A stretch of DNA of 64,000 nucleotides from Hymenobacter psoromatis. Lineage in GTDB: Bacteria > Bacteroidota > Bacteroidia > Cytophagales > Hymenobacteraceae. Below are positions 7,647 to 15,459 of this stretch, in pieces (the stretch's first letter is position 1; each line of letters begins with the position of its first letter). A model generated the notes under the pieces. It ran no database searches, was not told the DNA's origin, and was given only the letters and a program-made list of their open reading frames with translations. The translations under genes were made by a program, and so were the position numbers. The stretch covers positions 1 to 64,000 of the forward strand of contig NZ_JAIFAG010000004.1 in NCBI RefSeq assembly GCF_020012125.1, written 5' to 3'.

Positions 7647-8423
7647 ATGAGCTTACCCTTACTCACCGCCAGTTTGTTCACGCCCTCCTCCCATATCCCG
7701 GAAAACGAAGTCGTGGGCTACTCCTTTTTTTACAGCACCTTCGCCCTGCTGGGGGCCGCCATTTTCTTCTTGTTCGAGCGTCATAACGTCCCCAAGCGCT
7801 GGCGCGTCAACCTGACGGTGGCCGGCCTCATCTGCCTGATTGCCTCGGTTAGTTACTTCTACATGCAGGCCATGTACGTGGGGCAGGGTGTCTCGCCCAC
7901 TCGCTTTCGCTACACTGACTGGCTGTTTACGGTGCCGCTGATGTGCACGCAGTTTTACCTGCTGGTGCGCCCGGCCGGCGCGCCCACCGGCTCGCTCTGG
8001 CGGCTGGTGTTCGGGGGACTGTGGATGATAGGGTGCGGCTTCTTCGGCGAAAATACCGAGCTGAACAAAACCATTATCTGGGGCTTGATTTCGACGCTGG
8101 GCTACCTAGTAGTGCTCTACGAAGTGTGGTTTGGGCCGCTGGCCAAGGCCGTGGACCGCTCGACCGACCGCGACGTGGTACGGGCTTTCACCTACCTCTC
8201 GTACTTCGTGCTCTTGGGCTGGGCCATCTACCCAATGGGCTACATGACCCTGCCGTTCAATGTGTTTGCTACCCTGCACCTCGACCGTAACCTGGTCTAC
8301 AACTTCGGGGACGTCATTAACAAGGTAGGCTTTGGGCTGGTCGTGTACGTGATGGCCCGCAAATCGGCCGCTCGTAAGGCCACCGCCCGGCGGGCCCGCC
8401 AGCGGGAACTCGTAGTGGAGTAG
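7647..8423 (+). CDS. Microbial (type I) rhodopsin, xanthorhodopsin-like, with DTQ motif
   Basis: 258 residues with seven predicted membrane helices. Helix C reads RYTDWLFTVPLMCTQFY, giving Asp91, Thr95 and Gln102 at the positions of bacteriorhodopsin 85, 89 and 96; Arg88 equals BR Arg82. Helix G (YNFGDVINKVGFG) has the counter-ion Asp222 and the retinal Schiff-base Lys226. Gly146 aligns without gaps to BR Trp138, the position of the xanthorhodopsin glycine that opens the carotenoid-antenna fenestration. The usual proteorhodopsin helix-B His75 is Ser69 here. Asp/Thr at the first two positions suggest outward proton transport, but the donor position is Gln, not Glu or Asp. Retinal would come from blh upstream. 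Identity certain; transported ion and antenna use are inference. Confidence 0.95.
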   Translation: MSLPLLTASLFTPSSHIPENEVVGYSFFYSTFALLGAAIFFLFERHNVPKRWRVNLTVAGLICLIASVSYFYMQAMYVGQGVSPTRFRYTDWLFTVPLMCTQFYLLVRPAGAPTGSLWRLVFGGLWMIGCGFFGENTELNKTIIWGLISTLGYLVVLYEVWFGPLAKAVDRSTDRDVVRAFTYLSYFVLLGWAIYPMGYMTLPFNVFATLHLDRNLVYNFGDVINKVGFGLVVYVMARKSAARKATARRARQRELVVE

Positions 8424-8502
8424 TACTGGGCGGCCCGCCGCCGCGCGGTTCCGCCCCCAGCCTCTTAGTTACTAACTAATCAATCCAACCCGACCGGCCG
8501 TT

Positions 8503-9447
8503 ATGTACGGCCGCCTGACTCTTATGCCTGCCAATCAAATTTTTAAGCCGGGCACGCGGGAACTGCTGCCCACTACCCGCGATGCTTACCTGCGCAACGC
8601 GCTGGACCCCGCCGAGGCACGGGCTATCGAGCAGGTGCTCGCAGCCGACTCGGTGGAGCGGGGCGTGACCCTGGCCCGCTACCACGAATTAGCCCAGCTC
8701 GCCCAGGTGCCCAGCCCCCCGCAGTGGGTACGGCGGCAGTTGCGGCGACAGCCCAGCGTTTCAGCTTGGGGGCCGCTGCGGCGACCCGTGCTGCGGCTGG
8801 CGTTGGGGCTATTGCTGCTGCTAGGGGGCTTTAGTGTGGTGCAGTGGGTGCGTAACCAGCCCCTGGTGCCGGTGCCGGTCGTAGCGGCCTTTCAGCGCAC
8901 GATAAACTCGGCGGCCCAGGGTCTGGGCCGGCCGGTGGTGTACACCCCGGCCGAGCTAGCGGCCACCCTAGCTCCCGAAAAGCCAGTGCCCGCTGCGCTG
9001 GCCCGGCCCGCGCGCGTGCCGCGGGCCAGCCGCCGTGCCCCACGCGCGGCCATTCGGGAGCTAGCGTCCCAGCCCATTACCCCCATTTCCGTACTGATTC
9101 CCCCGCCTGCCGATACCTCTGATTCGCTGCGCCAGCGCGGCGCGGCGCTGGCGGGTAGCGACAAGGCCAGTCCGGTGCTCCGCGTGGTGCGGGGCTTCAT
9201 CTACGACCCCCTGGGCAAGCCCCTGGCCGGTGCTACCGTGCTGGTAAAGGGCACTACCCAGGTGGCGGTAACTACGGTTACGGGGGTTTATGAGGTAAGC
9301 GTGCCCCTTGGGGCAGTCTTGGAAGTCGGCTACGCGGGCTATCAGGACGAAACTATGCAGACGGGCCAGGAAACGGCGGTGGATGTGACCCTGCAGCCCC
9401 TGGGCCAGCGGGAGCGCCGAAAAATGCGGGGCGCGCACCCGCGCTAA
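8503..9447 (+). CDS. Membrane-anchored protein with C-terminal CarboxypepD_reg-like domain
   Basis: 314 residues (ATG 8524, giving MPANQIFKPG, is an alternative start). An N-terminal cytoplasmic part of about 90 residues is followed by one hydrophobic helix (about 98-115, LALGLLLLLGGFSVVQW), a Pro/Ala/Arg-rich linker, and a C-terminal domain (about 232-303) reading RGFIYDPLGKPLAGATVLVK then TGVYEVSVP, a carboxypeptidase-regulatory-like beta-sandwich common in Bacteroidetes outer-membrane and anti-sigma-type proteins. The layout (short cytoplasmic part, one TM, periplasmic domain) resembles an anti-sigma factor, but no sigma-factor gene is nearby. Function unknown. Confidence 0.7.
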   Translation: MYGRLTLMPANQIFKPGTRELLPTTRDAYLRNALDPAEARAIEQVLAADSVERGVTLARYHELAQLAQVPSPPQWVRRQLRRQPSVSAWGPLRRPVLRLALGLLLLLGGFSVVQWVRNQPLVPVPVVAAFQRTINSAAQGLGRPVVYTPAELAATLAPEKPVPAALARPARVPRASRRAPRAAIRELASQPITPISVLIPPPADTSDSLRQRGAALAGSDKASPVLRVVRGFIYDPLGKPLAGATVLVKGTTQVAVTTVTGVYEVSVPLGAVLEVGYAGYQDETMQTGQETAVDVTLQPLGQRERRKMRGAHPR

Positions 9448-9548
9448 AGTTGGCGGGCCATTTACCCGGCTAGGGGCAACCCCATTTGCTACTAGCTGCC
9501 CATTAGCTCGTTACGTCCCTCAACGCGGCAACTTAAGCTGCCAGTAAG

Positions 9549-9697
9549 ATGTCGCGCGTAGCTTATGAACTTGAAAACGACCACCGAACCACTTTCAGCA
9601 CGGGACTGACTTTACAGAAAACTCTTCGCTAGGTCAAGGTCCAGCACGTGGTAAACGGCCCGGTAGCCGATGATTAACTGCTGGTAGACGCGCCAGG
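9549..9697 (+). pseudogene. Degraded response-regulator gene
   Basis: The frame MSRVAYELENDHRTTF, then LQKTLR, a TAG stop, VKVQHVVNGPVADD, a TAA stop and LLVDAPG follows the N-terminal 50 residues of the receiver at 2578 (MSHLAYLIENDHITAV, KNLRRGEVQHFVNGQVAFNQ, LLADVKA) position by position. Two in-frame stops and loss of the rest show it is dead. It records a further duplication of this receiver family at the locus. Confidence 0.8.
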
Positions 9698-10186
9698 ATG
9701 GAAAAATATTATCTTGCCTACCCTCTTGCCGCTACGCTGGTAGCCTGTCTCTTGCGGCTGGCTAGTCCGGCCGGCGCGGCTACGACCCTCAGCGACCCCC
9801 GCACCACAGGCCCGGCTACCAAACAGGCACCTGTTGTCCCGCAAACCGCTTGCTGCGCCGCGACTGCGCCGGGCGCTCAGCAGGGCCCAACCCCGAAGTC
9901 GAAGGTCCCTGCTGCTGCGGTGACCGAAGGAGCGACCCCGCAGCTAGTGCAGCTGCGCGGCATCGTGCTGCGGTCCGATGGCCAGCCTTACGCCGGGGCC
10001 AGCGTGTATCTGGCCGGGGCTCCCCGCCAGCTAGTGGTAACCGATGCCAAGGGCGCTTTCGCGCTGCCCGTACCCGCCGGTACGGCCCTCTCACTACGGG
10101 TCGAGTACTTCGACGAAGGCAGCAGTCACGTGGAACTACCAGCTCCCAGCAGAGAGCCGCTCCGTATTATCCTTGGGTGTTGTTAA
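9698..10186 (+). CDS. Secreted protein with CarboxypepD_reg-like domain, C-terminus formed by a MITE
   Basis: 162 residues. A hydrophobic N-terminal segment ending near PAGAA looks like a signal peptide, followed by a low-complexity Ala/Pro/Thr region and one beta-sandwich domain (about 86-155: VQLRGIVLRSDGQPYAGASV, then TDAKGAFALPVPAG). It resembles the C-terminal domain of the protein at 8503. Its last codons and stop (GCC then TAA) come from the left inverted repeat of the MITE at 10175, so the ancestral protein may have ended differently. Function unknown. Confidence 0.6.
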   Translation: MEKYYLAYPLAATLVACLLRLASPAGAATTLSDPRTTGPATKQAPVVPQTACCAATAPGAQQGPTPKSKVPAAAVTEGATPQLVQLRGIVLRSDGQPYAGASVYLAGAPRQLVVTDAKGAFALPVPAGTALSLRVEYFDEGSSHVELPAPSREPLRIILGCC

Positions 10187-10448
10187 ACAAATAGGGGAAA
10201 ACCTCCGACTCGGCAGTTAGATAGCTTAAATGCTACCGATAAGGCACAAATGCGTCGTAAGAGTAGCGAGAGGCGATAGTGTCACACGTCCCTTAAGAGC
10301 ATCGAAAGAGCATGGCGAAAACGAACGTTTATGCTATCGCTCACGCCGTTGCAATCGGTATTTTATTACTTGGCAAGGTGTTAAGCCTGGGAAATAGGCA
10401 GATGTGCTCCTGAGTCGGAGGTTTTACCCTATTTGTTTAACAACACCC
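10175..10448. mobile_element. MITE-like element with 37-bp terminal inverted repeats
   Basis: The arms at 10175-10211 (starting GGGTGTTGTTAAACAAATAG) and 10412-10448 are inverted repeats with one mismatch. The 200-bp interior is non-coding. A third, more diverged copy of the same arm lies at 10501-10537 in the orientation of the right arm. No full-length transposase with these ends is found in the window. It overlaps the 3' end of the upstream gene. Confidence 0.75.
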
Positions 10449-10500
10449 CTCTTACGGCGTATTTGTGCCTTGTCACCAGCGTTGAAGCTGATTGGCTGGG

Positions 10501-10537
10501 GAGTCGGAAGTTTTCCCCTGTTCATTCAACAACACCC
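10501..10537. repeat. Solo diverged copy of the MITE terminal repeat
   Basis: GAGTCGGAAGTTTTCCCCTG and the following bases repeat the right arm of the MITE at 10175-10448 with several substitutions. It may be the end of a second, mostly deleted copy. Confidence 0.6.
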
Positions 10538-10540
10538 TCT

Positions 10541-10566
10541 AAAGTACGCCCCGTGCGTAAGTCCTA
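10541..10566. repeat. 26-bp dispersed repeat containing GTGCGTAAGTCCTA, copy 1
   Basis: This segment recurs at 13908-13933 with one mismatch, and a shorter form (CTGTGCGTAAGTTCTAA) is at 11271-11287. The copy at 13908 lies just upstream of a broken IS701-like transposase gene, so the repeat is probably the terminal repeat of that insertion sequence left behind by decay. Confidence 0.55.
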
Positions 10567-10581
10567 TTTTAATACAATGCC

Positions 10582-11082
10582 ATGGGTTTTATAAATAATG
10601 TGCCGAGGCAGGTTTTAGAGCCTCTTGACAACGAGACCCTTCAGCGCATGATTGCGGAGGAAAGGCGCAAAATGGTGGCGAAATATGGCCCAAGTGGCCC
10701 CGACCTGCCCGTGTTGGATGATTTATCGCTCTATTTCATCAGCGACTTCGACTTCAGCGGCCTGAACCTGTGTGGAATCCATGCTCATAAAACGGTGTTT
10801 CAGCGCTGCCGCTTCGTCGGGGCCGACCTATTCGGCGCTGATTTATCTGAGATGGTAGCACCCGGCGCTGATTTTCAGCGGGCAATTCTGGCGAAGTCAA
10901 CTATCAACGACGCAGACCTGAGCAGCGCAAACTTCGATGATGCCAACCTGATACGGACTGATTTTTTCAATTGTGACCTGCGGGGAGCGACGTTTCGGAA
11001 CGCTGATTTTTCCGGCGGCATAGTCTCAGGCTGCAATGTAGCGGGGGCCATCTTTGGTCCAGGGTATGTCCAAATAATGTAA
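10582..11082 (+). CDS. Pentapeptide-repeat protein
   Basis: 166 residues. From about residue 55 on the translation shows a run of A(D/N)Lxx-type five-residue repeats (FSGLNLCGIH, CRFVGADLFGADLSE, INDADLSSANFDDANL, CDLRGATFRNADFSGG), which fold into a right-handed quadrilateral beta-helix. Some family members mimic DNA and protect gyrase; most have no known role. The N-terminal 50 residues are helical and unrelated. No partner gene is apparent; the gene sits between MITE remnants and an unknown gene. Confidence 0.85.
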   Translation: MGFINNVPRQVLEPLDNETLQRMIAEERRKMVAKYGPSGPDLPVLDDLSLYFISDFDFSGLNLCGIHAHKTVFQRCRFVGADLFGADLSEMVAPGADFQRAILAKSTINDADLSSANFDDANLIRTDFFNCDLRGATFRNADFSGGIVSGCNVAGAIFGPGYVQIM

Positions 11083-11361
11083 TCAGGGGGCCGGGGCCGC
11101 CCCCAGTGCGCCTACCCCCGGCCCCCTGCTCTACAAGGCCACACTTGCAAAGCGCGTTGATGAACAACGACTTGGGGCTTGTAGTAATTTTCCGCCCCAT
11201 TGGATACTGATACTGCAAGAACCCCTACGAGCGCTACGCACCACTGCGTCTTACCGCTGCGAGCGAGCTACTGTGCGTAAGTTCTAACTAAATAAACCTG
11301 CTTGGGCGGGCTGCCAGCCATCTTCCTGCCCGGATGCAGCTAGTGGCTCCGCCAATTTTTT

Positions 11362-11853
11362 ATGCTTATGCGTTTCACCACCGCTCCCCGCTACCAGACC
11401 TTGACCGCGCTTTGGGCCACCGACAACTACGCTACTAGCGACACGGCCCCCTACGCCGTGGCCAACTTGCGGGCCCTGGACTATAAGCTGGAACCGGGTG
11501 AGGTATTGCGAGAAGAGCTTGTTTTTCAAGGTTTTATCAACGCCGTTAACTTGTCCATGCGCAACCCATTTCGGGACGGGGCCCGCGGCCGGCTGCTGGA
11601 CCGCGCCACGGCACTCTACCACTTGAACTGGTACCTGCGCTACGGGCAGTGCTGCGAAACAGCCGTTTTCGACGCCCGCCCCGATTTGGCGCGGCAGTTT
11701 GGCGAACTGTTCGCTGAACTAGTGCCGGCCGACGCTTTTTTTTACGAGGTAACGGACCCGAAGTTGCCCACCGCCTCCTACACCGACCAAACGGCGCTGA
11801 CCTGGCTCGGGGCCGAAACCGTGGGCGTGCTATTTTTTCTGGGCTACGACTAA
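11362..11853 (+). CDS. Hypothetical protein
   Basis: 163 residues, soluble, without a signal peptide or a family I recognise. It is rich in aromatic residues (YHLNWYLRYGQ, FFYEVTD, LGAETVGVLFFLGYD). Codon use looks like the neighbouring genes. It lies between the pentapeptide-repeat gene and a broken IS1182-like transposase. A role cannot be assigned. Confidence 0.55.
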   Translation: MLMRFTTAPRYQTLTALWATDNYATSDTAPYAVANLRALDYKLEPGEVLREELVFQGFINAVNLSMRNPFRDGARGRLLDRATALYHLNWYLRYGQCCETAVFDARPDLARQFGELFAELVPADAFFYEVTDPKLPTASYTDQTALTWLGAETVGVLFFLGYD

Positions 11854-11977
11854 TGGCCTTGGGTAGAAGATTGGTCCAACAGTTAAACGGGCCACCGGGC
11901 ACCGGCCCCTGAGCCGCGCCCACCTACGTAGCTGACCGTACTTGCAAGTAGAGCGAACTCGGGACCAGCAAGGCGCA

Positions 11978-12516
11978 GTGGCTGTTGCAGAAGCAGGTGG
12001 CCGGCCAGTTGTATCTTAGGTCTATGCAAGGCCACAAGCCGTTCACCGGTAAAGTCGTGCTGCGCTTTCGCTTGTTGGAGCACGTACCGAAGCAGAATCT
12101 CTACCGCCGGCTAGCCGAGCTGCTCGACTGGGACTTTCTCTACGAGCAGACCCAGAGCCTTTACAGCCACACGGGCCAGCCTTCGCTCGACCCCGTCGTG
12201 TTCTTCAAGTTGATGCTTGTCAGTCGGCTGGAAAATCTGGTCAGCGACCGGCACCTGGTCGAGCCCTGCAGCTTGCGGCTCAATATCCTATCCTTTTTAG
12301 GCTATGAGGTGGATGAGGACTTGCCCTGGCACTCCACTATCAGCCGCACCTGCCAACTCTTTCCAACTACCGTTTTTGAGCACCTGTTCGACCATGTCTT
12401 TACCCAGTGCGTGGCTGCTGGCCTAGTCACGGGCCACACCCAAGCCGTCGACTCCGCCTTCGTCAAGGCAAACGCTTCGCTATAGAGCCTGTGCGAAAAA
12501 CAGCCCGCCGAAGTCC
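11978..12516 (+). pseudogene. IS1182-family insertion sequence remnant (5' half of transposase)
   Basis: The terminal repeat GTGGCTGTTGCAGAA (11978-11992) is followed by an ORF from ATG 12024 (MQGHKPFTGKVVLRF) to a TAG at 12483-12485. The translation has the IS1182-type N-terminal region (LLEHVPKQNLYRRLAELLDW, PVVFFKLMLV, GYEVDEDLPWHSTISRTCQL, QAVDSAFVKANASL). Beyond the stop the frame continues SLCEKQPAEVL until the IS5-like element begins at about 12517, so it carries a nonsense mutation and has lost its second half, including the rest of the catalytic domain. Confidence 0.85.
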
Positions 12517-13344
12517 TAGGGGGTGTTTACAGTTAGGGCCGACCTTTAAGCATGAATAAAGACCGCAGTGTGTTAACTGCTGCGCAGTGGGTACGGCTTT
12601 CGCCGCTGCTGCCAGGCCAGGAAAGTTCGCCGGGTACGACGGCTAAAGACACGCGCTTGTTTGTGGAAGCCGTGCTCTGGCGGGCCCGCTGCGGGGTGTC
12701 GTGGCGCGATTTGCCGGCGGAACGGTTTGGCCCCTGGCACACGGTGTACGCCCGGTTTCGGCGCTGGCGCAAGGCCGGCGTGTGGCCGAAGGTGCTGGCC
12801 CAAGTGCAAAATGCGACGGGGCTGCACCGGCTCATGGTCGATTCCACCGCCGTGCGAGCCCACCAAGTGGCCGGTAGCGCGGAAAAAAAGACAGCCCCGT
12901 CGGGCAGGCGCTCGGTCGCAGCCGCGGTGGGTTCACCACCAAACTCCACCTGAGTTGCGACGCGCTGGGCCGAATTTGTGCCCTGGCCCTGACCGGGGGC
13001 GGGGGCCAGGCTGGAGATTGCCCGTAGGCCCCCGGCCTGCTGCGCAGTCACCTGCGGGCGGGGCAGGCAGTAGTGGCCGACCGGGCCTATGAGGCGGACT
13101 ACGTGCGCACCCAAATCCAGCAAGCAGGGGCTCTGGCTGTGATTCCAGGCAAGAAAAACCGGACGGTACCTGTCGAACACGATGCCGAAGTTTATAAAGA
13201 GCGAAACCATCTTGAACGGGCCATCAACGGCTTAAAACGTTTTCGGGCGGTGGCAACCCGATTTGATAAACGGGCCGCCAACTACTTTGCCACCTGCTGC
13301 TTGATTGCCGCTTTGACTTGGCTCTGATTGTAAACACTCCCTAG
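12517..13344 (+). mobile_element. IS5-family (IS427-like) insertion sequence, inactivated
   Basis: Short imperfect inverted ends (AGGGGGTGTTTACAG at the left, TGTAAACACTCCCT at the right), both flanked by CTAG, enclose a transposase gene in two frames. The element has landed in, or brought together, remnants of other insertion sequences: IS1182-like sequence abuts its left end and an IS3 OrfA fragment its right end. Confidence 0.8.
12552..13327 (+). pseudogene. IS5-family transposase with -1 frameshift site and a nonsense mutation
   Basis: Frame 1 from ATG 12552 encodes the N-terminal part (LSPLLPGQ, WRARCGVSWRDLPAERFGPW, first catalytic Asp in LMVDSTAVRAH) and ends at 12953. A canonical slippery heptamer A_AAA_AAG at 12884-12890 would shift translation by -1 into the frame GQALGRSRGGFTTKLHLSCD, the normal continuation. 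That frame carries a TAG at about 13024-13026 (DCP-stop-APGLL) before the second Asp (VVADRAYEAD) and the Glu (KERNHLERAINGLKRFR). The frameshift is probably programmed as in relatives; the stop inactivates this copy. Confidence 0.82.
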
Positions 13345-13445
13345 CTTAGGCTATGCTCGCGCACGATTTGGGCCACGGTTTGCCCGCTGTGTTGTTGTTC
13401 CAAAATCGCAACAATTTGCGCTTCGCTGAATCGTCCTTTTTTTAT
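13344..13445 (-). pseudogene. IS3-family OrfA fragment
   Basis: The minus strand reads KKGRFSEAQIVAILEQQHSG followed by QTVAQIVREHSLS, the N-terminal helix-turn-helix of an IS3 OrfA of a different subgroup from the intact copies at 20252 and 41080. It stops exactly at the right end of the IS5-like element and its start codon has become ATA, so it is a truncated relic. Confidence 0.8.
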
Positions 13446-13499
13446 GAGGCTGTCGTTGAAAATGCGCTTTTCTCTACTGCCAACTGGCTCACTATTTAG

Positions 13500-13890
13500 G
13501 GGAGCATACAATCCTGCACCCGCGCATAAACGCGAAAGTCCAGGGGCAGAAAATCTCCGCTTTACCCGCTGCTATGCACCAGATTGGCCAAGTCGATGCC
13601 CGTGACTACGCCGTAGACGTTACCGGAATACTGGCGCTGCGTCACTTCAATAAATCGACTATAGCGCTTGTCTTGCACACTGTCGTCCACGAGCAAAAAG
13701 GCTTCGGGCGAATTCGCCAGCAGAGGCTCCACTAACATGCGCAACTAACTGGATGAGAACGTACTATCGCGCAGAAAGCAGTTCACTTAGTTATGGCTCA
13801 CCTCCGGCAACTGGGTCGCTAAATGCGTCCCTGTATAGTTGTGCGGTGTGTTGAGTAGAAAATAAATATGCGTGCGTTGAGTTAGCGTAA
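13500..13890 (-). pseudogene. IS701-like transposase remnant
   Basis: The minus-strand frame reads FLLNTPHNYTGTHLATQLPE, VSHN, TAA, VNCFLRDSTFSSS, TAG, LRMLVEPLLANSPEAFLLVD, DSVQDKRYSRFIEV, RQYSGNVYGVVTGIDLANLV and then HSSG, stop, SGDFLPLDFRVYARVQD. This follows the N-terminal part of transposases of the IS701-like group, with the first catalytic Asp in LLVDDS. Three in-frame stops and the absence of the C-terminal half show decay. Confidence 0.75.
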
Positions 13891-13907
13891 GCAGCCTTTT
13901 TTGGTCC

Positions 13908-13933
13908 AAAGTACGTCCCGTGCGTAAGTCCTA
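13908..13933. repeat. 26-bp dispersed repeat containing GTGCGTAAGTCCTA, copy 2
   Basis: Matches 10541-10566 with one mismatch. Its place just upstream of the IS701-like remnant suggests an IS terminal repeat. Confidence 0.55.
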
Positions 13934-13996
13934 AACTAATAACTCAAGCGGCGGCATCGCGGCTTGGCTCAATTATTAAGCAAATAAATTCCTTCC

Positions 13997-15025
13997 GTGA
14001 CGCTAGCAGCCTCCGACCCGTCTGACCTGTCCGCCACCCCGCCCCCCTTCCCCAAGCCGGCGGTAGCGGCCCCGGCGTATCCGCCGGCGGCCGACCCTAC
14101 CGAGGCCGACTACAACCGCAAAACGGTGGAACCGCAACCCAACTCGGGCGACTTCCGGTCGGTGGTGCTGCCACTACTGGCGCAGCCCGAACCTGTTTAC
14201 TACGTGCTCACCGCGCGCTGGGAAGAGCGCGTGCACAGGGAAATACGGCGTACCATTATCAAAAAGGCGCTAACCCTAACCAGCTCGTTTCAAGGCCAGT
14301 ACCTGCTGCTTACGTTGACCACGGCGGCACCCACCCTGCGCAAGCCAGACCCGACGCCGCTGGAAGAAATCGTGCTGTTACTGGCGGCACTTTACCAGCG
14401 GTTGGTGCTGAGGATAACCCGGACCGGCCAAATCCTGGAACTGGTGAATTACGAGGAACTTTTGCAAAGCTGGGCGGGAATAAAGCAGCAACTCAGAGCC
14501 CGCGCCGGCGGAGGCGAACCGGATACCATTACGGCTGCGCTGTTAACTGCCATCGAGGAGCAACTGCGGCACCCAGAGCAGGTCCTGGCCTCGTTACGTT
14601 ACGACTACGCGTATTATTTTTTCTTTAAGAATATTTATTACCAGCGCTTCGAGAGTAACTTTCGCTACGGGCAGGCCGCGGAGTTTCCGCGTTTTTTCGC
14701 CGGCACCAGCCTGTATTTTCACGAGCGCATGACGTTAGCGCTGCCCACCGCGCCCGGACGCACCTCGCTTAGTTTCCGCGGCGAGTTGGACGAGGCGCAA
14801 ACGGACCGGGCCGTGGTAGCCTGGGAAGTGGCTGCGGGCCTATTGCCGGCGCAGGACCCGGCGACTCGGCCGCTCCCGGACCCTGCCGCGCTGGCCTTCG
14901 CCTACGCGGCTACCTATGACGTAGATGCCGTTACCGGGTGGCCCCTGGCCATCGAAGCCCGAGTAAATTGCTGTAACCCCGCTGGCTACGCCAAAGAATA
15001 CGACTTAACCATCACGCGCACATGA
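13997..15025 (+). CDS. Unknown protein heading a PAAR-like/lipase effector operon
   Basis: 342 residues; ORF start at 13997 is GTG (MTLAASDP). A Pro-rich N-terminus (1-45) precedes a soluble alpha/beta-looking body with no family I can name. No signal peptide or membrane segment. Its stop overlaps the DUF4280 start by 4 bp (ATGA), so it is in one operon with the PAAR-like and lipase genes. By position it could be a chaperone, adaptor or structural partner that loads the effector; this is inference only. Confidence 0.65.
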   Translation: MTLAASDPSDLSATPPPFPKPAVAAPAYPPAADPTEADYNRKTVEPQPNSGDFRSVVLPLLAQPEPVYYVLTARWEERVHREIRRTIIKKALTLTSSFQGQYLLLTLTTAAPTLRKPDPTPLEEIVLLLAALYQRLVLRITRTGQILELVNYEELLQSWAGIKQQLRARAGGGEPDTITAALLTAIEEQLRHPEQVLASLRYDYAYYFFFKNIYYQRFESNFRYGQAAEFPRFFAGTSLYFHERMTLALPTAPGRTSLSFRGELDEAQTDRAVVAWEVAAGLLPAQDPATRPLPDPAALAFAYAATYDVDAVTGWPLAIEARVNCCNPAGYAKEYDLTITRT

Positions 15026-15459
15026 GCCAGACCGGACAGCAGTACGTGTGCAACGGGGCCATGTGCCACTGCGATAAGGGCACGCTGCCCAGTCCGCTGC
15101 AAGTGCTCAGCAACCAGACGGTATACTTGCAGGGCAAACTCATGGCCACCAACCAGGACAAGCTATTTGTCCCGTTTGGCACCTGCGCCCTGAAGAACAA
15201 TACGCCTTGCGTGTCCGCCCTGCTGCTGTGGGAAGACTACTTCGAGCGGGTCAGCGTGACGCCCGGTGGCTACCGCCCGCTGCTCGAAAAAAGCACCATT
15301 AAGTGCGCGGTGGGCGGCACGGTAAGTATCCTTTCAACCTTGCAAATCAAGGTACCGGCCTCCCCCCTGCCCGCGCAGGTGGAGGCCTTGCGCAACAGTA
15401 TTATGAGCTTGTGCCCAATGCTGAGCGAAGCAGCATCTTACTTTAGGAATGACTCATGA
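15022..15459 (+). CDS. DUF4280 PAAR-like protein
   Basis: 145 residues. The sequence shows the DUF4280 pattern: YVCNGAMCHCDKG (Cys10, Cys15, Cys17), then TNQDKLFVPFGTCALKNNTPC, a W-containing stretch, and LLEKSTIKCAVGGTVSI near the end. DUF4280 proteins are PAAR-like, and PAAR proteins cap the spike of type VI secretion and related contractile systems and carry effectors; the cysteines may bind a metal. It overlaps both neighbours by 4 bp (ATGA junctions), strongly implying co-translation with the lipase gene. No secretion-apparatus gene is in the window, so it must use machinery encoded elsewhere in the host. Confidence 0.88.
   Translation: MSQTGQQYVCNGAMCHCDKGTLPSPLQVLSNQTVYLQGKLMATNQDKLFVPFGTCALKNNTPCVSALLLWEDYFERVSVTPGGYRPLLEKSTIKCAVGGTVSILSTLQIKVPASPLPAQVEALRNSIMSLCPMLSEAASYFRNDS

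Noticed and set aside
12953..13092. Separate gene in the overlapping third frame of the IS5-like element
   Set aside because: The frame is a product of GC-rich composition; the transposase motifs lie in the other two frames.
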